Shown one piece after another: positions 1-10,951 of a stretch of 12,631 bases of DNA (position 1 is the first letter of the stretch; each line of letters opens with the position of its first letter). The stretch comes from an uncultured Anaerolineales bacterium. GTDB taxonomy: Bacteria > Chloroflexota > Anaerolineae > Anaerolineales > Villigracilaceae. Below the pieces are notes generated by a model, which was not told the origin of the DNA, ran no database searches, and saw only the letters and a list, made by a program, of their open reading frames with translations. The position numbers were made by a program, and so were the translations under genes. The stretch spans positions 1 through 12,631 of the forward strand of contig CALLJA010000528.1 of the NCBI GenBank assembly GCA_938008865.1. Reading direction: 5' to 3'.

Positions 1-1547
1 CCGGGTTCCATCGAGAACACCACGTGACCATACTGGCCGCGTCCGCCCGACTGCTTGGCGTATTTGTAATTGATTTCCTTGACGGGCTTGGTGATGGACT
101 CACGGTACGCGACACGCGGAGCGCCGACGTTGGCCTGGATCTTGAACTCGCGCAACAGGCGGTCCACGATGATATCGAGGTGCAGTTCGCCCATGCCGCG
201 AATGACGGTCTGGCCGGTGGCCTCATCCGAATTGACGCGGAAGGTCGGGTCTTCTTCGGCCAGTTTGCGCAGAGCCTCGCCCATTTTTTCCTGGTCTGAG
301 GTGCTCTTCGGCTCAATAGCAATCGAGATGACGGGCTCGGGGAAGGAGATGCTCTCCAGCACCAGCGCCTTGTTGTCGCACAACGTGTCGCCGGTGAAAC
401 TTTCCTTGAAGCCCAGTACCGCACCGATATCGCCTGCGCGGACCTCGGTCACATCTTCGCGATGATCCGCGTGCATGCGAATCAGGCGGCCGATGCGTTC
501 CTTGCGGCCCTTGGTGCTGTTCTGGACCGTCTGACCCTGGGTTAGCACGCCGGAGTAGATGCGCACATAGGCCAGGCGTCCCACATACGGGTCAGTAACG
601 ATCTTGAAGACCAGGGCGCTCAGAGGAGCATCGTCCTGGGCAGGGAGTTCGAAGGCATTTTCGGGGTTGCCGGGCTCGGAGGCCTTGATCGAGGGAATGT
701 CCGCCGGGGAAGGCAGGTAATCGATCACCGCATCAAGCAAGACCTGGACGCCCTTGTTCTTCAGCGATGAACCGCAGAAAACAGGCGCAGCCTTGTTGGC
801 GATGACAGCCTTGCGCAGCGCGGCCTTCAACTCATCCACACTAATCTCCTGCGCCTCAAGATACTTGAGGGTCAGGTCGTCGTCGAGTTCGGCGATCTTT
901 TCGACCATGTGTGCGCGGGCCTCAACAGCCTGCGATTTCAAATCTTCGGGGATTTCAACGATCTTCGGCTCTTTCCCCAGGTCATCTTCCCAGATGATTG
1001 CCTTCATACCGAGAAGGTCAATCACCCCGCGGAAGGTTGCCTCAAAGCCGATCGGGACCTGCATCGGGATTGGGTTGGCCCCGAGACGGTCCGTGATGGT
1101 CTCGATGGTGCGCTCATAAGAAGCGCCCACACGGTCCATTTTGTTGACGAAACAAATGCGCGGAACCCCGTAGCGGTCCGCCTGACGCCAGACGGTCTCG
1201 CTCTGCGGCTCCACACCCTGGACAGCGTCAAAGACCACCACCCCGCCGTCGAGGACGCGCAACGAACGCTGCACCTCGGCGGTGAAGTCGATGTGCCCGG
1301 GCGTGTCGATGATATTGACTTGATAGCCCTTCCATTCCGCTGAAACGGCAGCCGAAACGATGGTAATACCACGTTCACGTTCCTGTACCATCCAGTCGGT
1401 CACAGTCGTGCCGTCATCCACCGAACCGATGCGGTGCGTCATGCCGGTATAGAACATGATGCGCTCGGTCGTGGTGGTTTTACCGGCGTCGATGTGGGCG
1501 ATGATCCCAATATTTCTGTATTTTTCCAGCGGAAATTCGCGTGCCAT
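1..1547 (-). CDS. fusA: Elongation factor G, N-terminal 515 residues (C-terminus beyond left edge)
   Basis: Translation elongation factor G, the GTPase that drives ribosomal translocation and, with RRF, ribosome recycling in the cytoplasm. The frame is open from an ATG at 1547 to the window edge, giving 515 codons of a family usually near 690-700 residues; most of domain IV and domain V are missing. The GTPase motifs are intact: P-loop AHIDAGKT at residues 17-24, switch I RGITI at 59-63, DTPGH at 81-85 with the catalytic His, and NKMD at 135-138. Further on are GMGELHLDIIVDRL (domain III) and KQSGGRGQYGHV (start of domain IV), both hallmarks of EF-G. The start is fixed by MAREFPLEKYRNIGIIAHID; only a weak purine-rich stretch precedes it. 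It lies 42 bp after rpsG on the same strand, the usual str-operon order. Nothing marks it as an EF-G paralogue or a tetracycline-resistance protein. Confident. Confidence 0.97.
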   Translation of the reverse strand, partial: MAREFPLEKYRNIGIIAHIDAGKTTTTERIMFYTGMTHRIGSVDDGTTVTDWMVQERERGITIVSAAVSAEWKGYQVNIIDTPGHIDFTAEVQRSLRVLDGGVVVFDAVQGVEPQSETVWRQADRYGVPRICFVNKMDRVGASYERTIETITDRLGANPIPMQVPIGFEATFRGVIDLLGMKAIIWEDDLGKEPKIVEIPEDLKSQAVEARAHMVEKIAELDDDLTLKYLEAQEISVDELKAALRKAVIANKAAPVFCGSSLKNKGVQVLLDAVIDYLPSPADIPSIKASEPGNPENAFELPAQDDAPLSALVFKIVTDPYVGRLAYVRIYSGVLTQGQTVQNSTKGRKERIGRLIRMHADHREDVTEVRAGDIGAVLGFKESFTGDTLCDNKALVLESISFPEPVISIAIEPKSTSDQEKMGEALRKLAEEDPTFRVNSDEATGQTVIRGMGELHLDIIVDRLLREFKIQANVGAPRVAYRESITKPVKEINYKYAKQSGGRGQYGHVVFSMEP

Positions 1548-1589
1548 TTTTCTTCAACAACCTATCTAAGTAATGAAATGCGTACCGGT

Positions 1590-2057
1590 TTAGATGCGAT
1601 AATGCGAGAAGGCGCGGTTGGCCTCGGCCATTTTGTGGGTCTCGTCACGCTTGCGGATGGCGGAGCCAGTCTCATTGGCGGCATCCATCAACTCAGCGGC
1701 CAGTTTCTCAGAGAAGGACTGACCAGAGCGTTCGCGCGCGGCGGAGAGAATCCAGCGGATCGCCAGGGTCGTGCGGCGGTCGGTCGAAACTTCCATAGGG
1801 ACCTGGTAGGTGGCGCCACCAACACGGCGGGGCTTCACTTCCATCGAAGGGCCGACGTTCTTGATGGCCGTGTCGAAGACTTCCTTCGGGTCCTTCTGGG
1901 TGCGATCCTTGACGATGTCGAGGGCGCCATAAACCAGACCGAGCGCGGTGCTTTTTTTGCCGCGCTTGAGGACGTGCTGCACCATCGTCTGAATGACGAG
2001 GCTGTTATAACGGATGTCGGGAAGAATCTCCCGCTTTTCGGGTTTTGCTCTGCGCAT
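1590..2057 (-). CDS. rpsG: 30S ribosomal protein S7
   Basis: Primary 16S rRNA-binding protein of the small-subunit head, which nucleates assembly of the 3' domain and lines the E site. The product is 155 residues, the normal length. It opens with MRRAKPEKREILPD and carries the conserved KPRRVGGATYQVP stretch in the middle; the C-terminal RAFSHYRI end is also typical. The ATG at 2057 is preceded by AGGGAG about 9 nt upstream. It lies 17 bp after the rpsL stop and 42 bp before fusA, so it is co-transcribed with both. In Enterobacteria S7 represses its own operon by binding the rpsL-rpsG spacer. Here that spacer is only 17 bp, so that mechanism is unlikely in the same form. Confidence 0.97.
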   Translation of the reverse strand: MRRAKPEKREILPDIRYNSLVIQTMVQHVLKRGKKSTALGLVYGALDIVKDRTQKDPKEVFDTAIKNVGPSMEVKPRRVGGATYQVPMEVSTDRRTTLAIRWILSAARERSGQSFSEKLAAELMDAANETGSAIRKRDETHKMAEANRAFSHYRI

Positions 2058-2074
2058 TGCTACAACTCCCTTGA

Positions 2075-2491
2075 TTACTTCGGACGCTTCGCGCCGTACT
2101 TGGAGCGGGCCTGCTTGCGATTGGCAACGCCAGTCGTATCAAGCGAACCACGCACGATATGATAGCGCACACCAGGCAGGTCCTTCACGCGGCCGCCGCG
2201 CACAAGCACGACGGAGTGTTCCTGCAACTGATGGCCTTCCCCGGGGATGTATGCCGTGACCTCGATGCCGTTGGTCAGGCGTACGCGGGCGATCTTGCGC
2301 AACGCCGAGTTCGGCTTCTTGGGGGTCATGGTACGCACGACAGTACACACGCCGCGCTTCTGCGGAGCGCCCTTGTCCTGTCGAACGCGGCGCTGCTTGT
2401 ACGAGTTCAATGTGTACTGCAGAGCCGGGGCCTTGCTTTTGACTTTCTTGTTCTTGCGGCCCTTGCGGACCATTTGATTGATTGTCGGCAC
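2075..2491 (-). CDS. rpsL: 30S ribosomal protein S12, long form, GTG start
   Basis: Small-subunit decoding-centre protein that controls accuracy and is the classical target of streptomycin-resistance mutations. The product is 138 residues. It has the long-type architecture with about 13-17 extra residues between PAL (22-24) and the QKRGVCT block (44-50); Firmicutes S12 is similar, while the E. coli form is 124 residues. TPKKPNSAL at 56-64 holds Lys58, equivalent to E. coli K42, and GRVKDLPGVRY at 100-110 holds Lys103, equivalent to K87. Both are wild type, so no S12-based streptomycin resistance is indicated. Asp104 matches the residue that is beta-methylthiolated in E. coli. The start is GTG at 2489-2491: the universal N-terminus PTINQ begins immediately after it and a GGAGG sits 5 nt upstream. 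It is the first gene of the rpsL-rpsG-fusA unit. Confidence 0.97.
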   Translation of the reverse strand: MPTINQMVRKGRKNKKVKSKAPALQYTLNSYKQRRVRQDKGAPQKRGVCTVVRTMTPKKPNSALRKIARVRLTNGIEVTAYIPGEGHQLQEHSVVLVRGGRVKDLPGVRYHIVRGSLDTTGVANRKQARSKYGAKRPK

Positions 2492-2496
2492 CTTTG

Positions 2497-2501
2497 CCTC
2501 C
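2497..2501 (-). promoter_or_regulatory. Ribosome binding site of rpsL, deciding the GTG start
   Basis: The minus strand reads GGAGG, a perfect anti-Shine-Dalgarno match, followed by a 5-nt spacer (CAAAG) and GTG. The next in-frame ATG is at codon 7 and would remove the invariant PTINQ N-terminus, so GTG is the start. Confidence 0.85.
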
Positions 2502-2540
2502 GATTACAAATTCTTCTTTTTCACAAAGATTTATTACAAG

Positions 2541-2577
2541 AAACGAGGCCATCAGAACGAAAATGATGGCCTCATTT
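2541..2577 (-). terminator. Terminator-like hairpin in the rpsL leader / after rpoB
   Basis: A perfect 10-bp inverted repeat (GAGGCCATCA at 2545-2554 and TGATGGCCTC at 2564-2573) with a 9-nt loop. On the minus-strand RNA it extends to 14 bp through one G-U pair and three A-U pairs. The 3' tail on this strand is TTTCTTGTAAT, a broken U tract, so termination would be partial. It lies downstream of rpoB and also downstream of the str-operon promoter, and about 50 nt before rpsL. It can therefore act as the rpoB terminator, as an attenuator for rpsL-rpsG-fusA, or as both. The hairpin is seen directly; the function is inferred. Confidence 0.5.
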
Positions 2578-2632
2578 TCAGCTGCCATATATGTGGTGGG
2601 GTTACAGCCACCCGCTTGGGCAACGGCGGATT

Positions 2633-2661
2633 ATTCTAACACGCCGCCATATACTCGTCAA
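2633..2661 (-). promoter_or_regulatory. Sigma-70-type promoter of the rpsL-rpsG-fusA unit
   Basis: On the minus strand TTGACG (2656-2661) is followed by exactly 17 bp and TAGAAT (2633-2638), each box matching 5 of 6 consensus positions. The -35 box starts 3 bp beyond the rpoB stop codon (2665-2667). Transcription would begin near 2626 and give a leader of about 135 nt before the rpsL GTG. It lets the str genes be expressed independently of rpoB. This is the strongest promoter match in the rpoB-rpsL gap. Confidence 0.72.
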
Positions 2662-2664
2662 GAT

Positions 2665-6561
<3,897 letters not shown>

Positions 6562-6614
6562 TCGTTCGCTCCTGACCTGTAGCTTCTTGGGACGCCGCTT
6601 AAGCACACGAAACC

Positions 6615-6634
6615 ATCCCGCGGGCAAGCGGGAT
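6615..6634 (-). promoter_or_regulatory. Hairpin at the 5' end of the rpoB leader
   Basis: A perfect 7-bp inverted repeat, ATCCCGC (6615-6621) and GCGGGAT (6628-6634), with a 6-nt loop. With the predicted rpoB start of transcription near 6639, the RNA would fold this stem about 5 nt from its 5' end. No U tract follows, so it is not an intrinsic terminator. A 5'-terminal stem can protect mRNA from decay, and it could also be a regulatory site. The structure is seen; the role is inferred. Confidence 0.45.
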
Positions 6635-6645
6635 AGCGAAAGGTG

Positions 6646-6674
6646 ATTATATACGAAGGTTGCCTGGTTTGCAA
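6646..6674 (-). promoter_or_regulatory. Sigma-70-type promoter of rpoB
   Basis: The minus strand has a perfect TATAAT at 6646-6651, preceded by exactly 17 bp and TTGCAA (6669-6674), which matches 4 of 6 positions of TTGACA. The predicted start near 6639 leaves a leader of about 78 nt to the ATG at 6561. Its presence supports rpoB being first in its transcription unit instead of lying inside an rplJL-rpoBC operon. Confidence 0.72.
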
Positions 6675-6734
6675 GTGTATTTTTCGGTCATTTGCCTCCA
6701 GAGTCCCGCTTGTTTCATCTATTGATAACAGGAG

Positions 6735-6787
6735 TATAACACACCGTCCGAAACGGAAAGCATGGAAACGGGTTTTTCATGTAGAAT
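6735..6787 (+). promoter_or_regulatory. Candidate promoter elements of the UMF1 transporter gene
   Basis: Two possible -10 boxes precede the transporter on the plus strand. TATAAC at 6735-6740 has a weak TTGTTT 19 bp upstream (6710-6715). TAGAAT at 6782-6787 has no convincing -35 but would start transcription about 17 nt before the ATG. Neither is strong. The 249-bp region from 6562 to 6810 otherwise holds the rpoB promoter and its 5' hairpin, and no gene that I can support. Confidence 0.3.
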
Positions 6788-6810
6788 TGTGCCATCTCAC
6801 AGGAGGCCGC

Positions 6811-8181
<1,371 letters not shown>

Positions 8182-8186
8182 AACAC

Positions 8187-8220
8187 AAAAAAGGCCGAGG
8201 CAAAAACCTCGGCCTTTTGA
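8187..8220. terminator. Bidirectional intrinsic terminator between the transporter gene and thrC
   Basis: A perfect 12-bp stem, AAAAGGCCGAGG (8189-8200) and CCTCGGCCTTTT (8207-8218), with the 6-nt loop CAAAAA. A-runs on the left and T-runs on the right give a U tract in both directions. It fills the 40-bp gap between two convergent stop codons, so it serves both genes. Confidence 0.92.
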
Positions 8221-8221
8221 T

Positions 8222-9256
8222 TTACGCTCCGATTACATCCACCAGCGCGGAATATTCGGCGGGGATGACCTGCGGCGCCTGGAAGGATTCGGTCACGATG
8301 GTGGGGTCCTTCAGCCCGTGGCCCGTACAGACCACAACCAGCCGCTTCCCCTTCACATTCATGGACCCTCGGCCTGTTTCCGCCAAAAGGCCCGCCAGCC
8401 CCGCCGCGGATGCAGGCTCCACCCACACCCCTTCACTGGCAAGGATTCTCTGCGCCGCCAAAATCTCAGAGTCGGGCACGGCAATGATCTTCCCGTTCGA
8501 CTCTTGCGCGACTTCGAGCGCCTGTTCGCCGCGCGCGGGCTTGCCAATGCGGATGGCTGTCGCCACGGTCTCAGGTTTCTCCACGGGATCTCCCAACACC
8601 AGCGGCGCAGACCCCGCCGCCTGCACGCCCAACACCTGCGGCAATCCCTTTTGATATTGCTTGAAGCCCGCCCAATACGATGTGATGTTGCCCGCATTGC
8701 CCACGGGCAGGCACAACCAGTCGGGGGCAGAGTCCAGCACATCCACGATCTCGAAGGCGGCGGTCTTCTGCCCCTCGATGCGATACGGGTTGATCGAGTT
8801 GACCAGCGCGATGGGCGTCTTCTGCGTGATCTCGACTACCAGGCCGAGGGCATCGTCAAACGAGCCTTGAATCTGAATCACTTCTGCGCCGTAAGCGATG
8901 GCGCCCGCCAGTTTTCCCGCGGCGACCTTGCCCTCGGGGATCAGCACAATGGCGCGGAGTCCAGCGCGGGCGGCGTAAGCGGCCGCCGAAGCGGCGGTGT
9001 TGCCCGTCGAGGCGCAGATGACGGTCTGGGCGCCGCGCCCGACCGCTTCGCTGATGGCAGCCGTCATGCCGCGATCCTTGAAAGAACCGGTCGGGTTGAG
9101 GCCCTCGAATTTGACGAACAACTCGCAGCCCAGGTCACGCCCCAGGCGCGGCATGGGAATGAGCGGGGTGTCCCCTTCGAGCAGGGAAATGGTCTTCGTG
9201 TGGACGGGCAGGTCGAGCAAATGCCCGTAACGGGGCAAAACACCTTGATAGGACAT
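8222..9256 (-). CDS. thrC: Threonine synthase
   Basis: PLP enzyme that converts O-phospho-L-homoserine to L-threonine and phosphate, the last step of threonine synthesis, in the cytoplasm. The product is 344 residues, matching the short bacterial class (B. subtilis about 350) and lacking the longer N-terminal domain of E. coli and fungal types. Lys60 within NPTGSFKDRGM (54-64) is the Schiff-base lysine. STGNTAAS at 83-90 and the phosphate-cup loop PVGNAGN at 184-190 are conserved fold-type II motifs, and EPASAAGLAG follows at 280-289. The ATG at 9256 has GGAG 5 nt upstream; an upstream extension to 9487 would run through the thrB start and is rejected. It is divergent from homoserine kinase, which makes its substrate. 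Other PLP fold-II enzymes such as threonine dehydratase are less likely given the adjacent kinase and the motif set. Confidence 0.93.
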   Translation of the reverse strand: MSYQGVLPRYGHLLDLPVHTKTISLLEGDTPLIPMPRLGRDLGCELFVKFEGLNPTGSFKDRGMTAAISEAVGRGAQTVICASTGNTAASAAAYAARAGLRAIVLIPEGKVAAGKLAGAIAYGAEVIQIQGSFDDALGLVVEITQKTPIALVNSINPYRIEGQKTAAFEIVDVLDSAPDWLCLPVGNAGNITSYWAGFKQYQKGLPQVLGVQAAGSAPLVLGDPVEKPETVATAIRIGKPARGEQALEVAQESNGKIIAVPDSEILAAQRILASEGVWVEPASAAGLAGLLAETGRGSMNVKGKRLVVVCTGHGLKDPTIVTESFQAPQVIPAEYSALVDVIGA

Positions 9257-9283
9257 GGCGACTCCAAAGTTCAGAATGGGCCG

Positions 9284-9289
9284 ATTATA
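9284..9289 (-). promoter_or_regulatory. -10 box of the thrC promoter
   Basis: The minus strand reads TATAAT, followed about 7 nt later by a predicted start near 9277 and a leader of about 21 nt with a good ribosome binding site. No convincing -35 is present at 16-18 bp (the 17-bp position reads ATCGCG), so activity may need an activator or the promoter may be weak. Confidence 0.5.
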
Positions 9290-9328
9290 TAGCGATTCCA
9301 AAAAGGCGCGATTCGGAAATGTCGTGGG

Positions 9329-9334
9329 TATAAT
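9329..9334 (+). promoter_or_regulatory. -10 box placed for a leaderless thrB transcript
   Basis: TATAAT is separated from the thrB ATG (9341) by only 6 nt. Transcription normally begins 6-8 nt after the box, so it would start at or next to the A of the ATG. No Shine-Dalgarno sequence lies before this ATG; the preceding bases are TTCGGC. No good -35 is seen. This spacing is the accepted hallmark of leaderless mRNA in groups such as Deinococcus-Thermus and Actinobacteria. Confidence 0.55.
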
Positions 9335-9340
9335 TTCGGC

Positions 9341-10231
9341 ATGATTACCATTCGCGTCCCCGCCACCACCGCCAACCTTGGGCCAGGCTTCGATTGCATC
9401 GGCCTGGCGCTCAACCTGTGGAACGAAGTCCAGTTCGAAGCAGACGACCAGATCACCTTCCGCGTCACGGGCGAGGGCGCGGATCAACTCGACAACCAGC
9501 CCAACAATCTGCTGGTCGAGGCGTTCCTGCGTGTGTACGAATTATGCGGGCGGGATGCAAAGGGCGCCGCGATTCGCTCCCAGAACCAGATTCCCCCCAG
9601 CAGCGGAATGGGCTCCAGCGCGGCGGCGCTCGTGGCAGGCATCTTCGGCGCGAACGAGTTGCTTGGTCGTCCGCTCAACCAGGCGGATATGCTCAAGTTG
9701 GCAACCGAGTTGGAAGGTCACCCCGATAATGTAGCCCCCGCCCTGCTGGGCGGACTGGTCGTCTCGGTAATGAACGAAGGGGAGATCCTCTCGCGCAGGT
9801 ATGAGACCCCATCACTGGCGGCGGTTATCGTCAAGCCCGATGTGGATTGGCCCACCCGCGTGGCGCGCGCGGTGCTGCCTCCCTCCGTTCCGCGCGCGGA
9901 CGCCATCTTCAACATCGGGCGGACGGCGCTGGTGGTGGATGCCCTGCGCAGCGGCGACCTGGACCTGCTCCGCAAAGCCATGGACGACCGCCTGCACCAA
10001 CCCTATCGGCTGGAACGCATCCCAGGCGGGAAAGCCGCCTTCGAGGCCGCCCGCCGCTTCGGCGCGGCAGCGCTCTCAGGGGCGGGACCGTCAATCCTCT
10101 GCTTCGTGGAATCGGGCCAGGAGCGGCAAGCCCTGACCGCAATCCAGACCGCCTTCGAGGCCGCAGGCGTGCTTGCGCGAGGGTTGGTCACGCGGCCCAG
10201 CACACAGGGCTGCGCCGTCTGCGCCGATTGA
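9341..10231 (+). CDS. thrB: Homoserine kinase
   Basis: GHMP-family kinase that phosphorylates L-homoserine with ATP to O-phosphohomoserine, the substrate of threonine synthase. The product is 296 residues, the normal length. GHMP motif 1 is PATTANLGPGFDCIGLAL (7-24). Motif 2, the ATP-phosphate loop, is IPPSSGMGSSAAALVAG (84-100), and motif 3 is ALSGAGPSILCF (244-255). The internal HPDNVAPALLGGLV (127-140) and HQPYRLERIPGG (219-230) are specific to homoserine kinase rather than to mevalonate or galactose kinases. The ATG at 9341 starts the conserved MITIRVPATTANLGPG, so the N-terminus is secure. No ribosome binding site precedes it and a TATAAT ends 6 nt upstream, pointing to a leaderless mRNA. 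It is divergent from thrC with an 84-bp gap, whereas these genes are often co-directional. An intrinsic terminator follows 20 bp after the stop codon. Confidence 0.96.
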   Translation: MITIRVPATTANLGPGFDCIGLALNLWNEVQFEADDQITFRVTGEGADQLDNQPNNLLVEAFLRVYELCGRDAKGAAIRSQNQIPPSSGMGSSAAALVAGIFGANELLGRPLNQADMLKLATELEGHPDNVAPALLGGLVVSVMNEGEILSRRYETPSLAAVIVKPDVDWPTRVARAVLPPSVPRADAIFNIGRTALVVDALRSGDLDLLRKAMDDRLHQPYRLERIPGGKAAFEAARRFGAAALSGAGPSILCFVESGQERQALTAIQTAFEAAGVLARGLVTRPSTQGCAVCAD

Positions 10232-10251
10232 CCTTCATCGCAAACCGCCCT

Positions 10252-10280
10252 TCCCGCTGCCATTGACAGCGGGATTTTTT
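10252..10280 (+). terminator. Intrinsic terminator of thrB
   Basis: An 8-bp stem, TCCCGCTG (10252-10259) and CAGCGGGA (10267-10274), with a 7-nt loop (CCATTGA), followed immediately by six T. It lies 20 bp after the thrB stop. The loop and the start of the right arm also contain the TTGACA box of the downstream promoter. Confidence 0.88.
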
Positions 10281-10291
10281 GGGGTTATAAA
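10263..10291 (+). promoter_or_regulatory. Promoter of the tetR operon
   Basis: A perfect TTGACA (10263-10268), exactly 17 bp, then TATAAA (10286-10291; 5 of 6 matches). The predicted start is near 10298 and the leader to the ATG about 62 nt. This is the best sigma-70-type promoter match in the window. The -35 box is embedded in the thrB terminator hairpin. Confidence 0.8.
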
Positions 10292-10295
10292 ACAT

Positions 10296-10309
10296 ACCGA
10301 CTGGTCGGT
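10296..10309. promoter_or_regulatory. Palindromic operator, probably for the adjacent TetR repressor
   Basis: The 14-bp palindrome ACCGAC-TG-GTCGGT is perfect in its 6-bp half-sites and starts 5 bp after the -10 box, so it spans the predicted start of transcription. A bound dimer would block polymerase. Its position, symmetry and adjacency to tetR suggest autoregulation. The same bases followed by T7 could also fold a weak 5-bp stem with a 4-nt loop, a possible backup terminator for thrB read-through. Confidence 0.65.
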
Positions 10310-10359
10310 TTTTTTCGTCTTTGTGGAACATCCCCACAGAAGCCGAGAAAGTGAGTGCC

Positions 10360-10944
10360 ATGCAACACCGCAGTGAAGAGACTCGCATACAACTCATCAA
10401 TTCAGCCATCAAACTATTCTCCACGCAGGGCTTCAACTCAGCCAGTGTGGACGAAATCTGCAAGGATGCGGGGGTCAGCAAGGGCGCGTTCTACCATCAC
10501 TTCGAAAGCAAACAAGCCTTGTTCCTGGCCCTGCTCGACGGCTGGCTGGACAACATCGACAGCGCCATTGAGGCCTCGCGCGAAAAGTCCGCCCCCGAGA
10601 CCTTCATGCAGATCACCGAAGCCTTCCCTTACATCTTCGCAACCGCAGGCGACCACCTGCCGATGTTCCTCGAATTCTGGCTGAAAGCCAGCCGCGACGA
10701 TGAGATCTGGCAGGCCAGCATTGCCCCCTACCGCCGTTATCACAAGTATTTCACCTCGCTCATCAAGAAGGGCGTGGATGAAGGCTCGTTCATCGAAATG
10801 GACCCCGAATTGGCCTCGCGCATGATCGTCTCGATGGCGATGGGTCTCTTGCTGCAAAGCCTGCTCGACCCGAAGGGCGCGAAATGGGAAGCCACGGCGC
10901 GCGAGATCACCGACCTGATGTTGAACACTCTCTTGAAGAAATGA
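10360..10944 (+). CDS. TetR/AcrR-family transcriptional repressor
   Basis: One-component DNA-binding repressor of 194 residues, the usual TetR size. The N-terminal helix-turn-helix is intact: TRIQLINSAIKLFSTQGF (8-25), then SVDEICKDAGVSKGAFYHHF (29-48) with the recognition helix around 39-46 and the SKQAL continuation after it. The C-terminal half (about 60-194) is a helical ligand and dimer domain with DHLPMFLEFWLKASRDDE at 98-115; its ligand cannot be read from the sequence. The start is uncertain. ATG at 10360 is chosen because it precedes the HTH by the normal distance; in-frame GTG at 10351 and TTG at 10321 are possible, and none has a strong ribosome binding site. The epimerase gene follows 7 bp after the stop, so both are co-transcribed. 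The palindrome over the promoter suggests it represses itself and the downstream genes. Confidence 0.9.
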   Translation: MQHRSEETRIQLINSAIKLFSTQGFNSASVDEICKDAGVSKGAFYHHFESKQALFLALLDGWLDNIDSAIEASREKSAPETFMQITEAFPYIFATAGDHLPMFLEFWLKASRDDEIWQASIAPYRRYHKYFTSLIKKGVDEGSFIEMDPELASRMIVSMAMGLLLQSLLDPKGAKWEATAREITDLMLNTLLKK

Positions 10945-10951
10945 GGTCGAT

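Larger units (their letters stand above)
2492..2626 (-). other. Untranslated leader of the str operon
   Basis: Region between the predicted start of transcription and the rpsL start. Read on the minus strand it first contains a small GGTGG / CCACC stem near 2600-2616. The 14-bp terminator-like hairpin at 2541-2577 comes next, then an A/T-rich stretch and the ribosome binding site. I see no open reading frame with a credible start here and do not recognise a known riboswitch. The layout resembles a ribosomal-protein leader that could be bound by S12 or S7, but that is inference. Confidence 0.4.

Noticed and set aside
1434..2162. A 242-codon plus-strand frame across the starts of fusA, rpsG and rpsL
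   Set aside because: It runs antisense over three certain genes and has no recognisable domain or ribosome binding site.
2075..2491. Possible streptomycin-resistance S12 or rifampicin-resistance RpoB
   Set aside because: S12 Lys58/Lys103 and RpoB Asp415/His425/Ser430 are all the wild-type, sensitive residues.
2596..2626. A tRNA-like stretch on the minus strand (GTTGCCCAAGCGGGTGG) in the str leader
   Set aside because: It resembles a D-arm by eye, but no acceptor stem, anticodon arm or T-arm (GGTTCGA) can be assembled around it.
6562..6627. Upstream extension of rpoB by 22 codons
   Set aside because: It would begin with TTG inside the leader hairpin and lacks conserved sequence; the ATG at 6561 has AGGAG at the right distance.
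6788..6802. TGTGCCATCTCACA as a CRP-type site before the transporter
   Set aside because: The half-sites are too close (14 bp instead of 16) and the fit is only 4 bp per arm, so chance explains it.
8318..9292. A 324-codon plus-strand frame opposite thrC
   Set aside because: Arg/His/Gly-rich shadow composition, no motif, and thrC has intact catalytic residues on the other strand.
9257..9487. Upstream extension of threonine synthase by 77 codons
   Set aside because: It would overlap the thrB start on the other strand and cross both -10 boxes; the conserved protein begins at 9256 with a good ribosome binding site.
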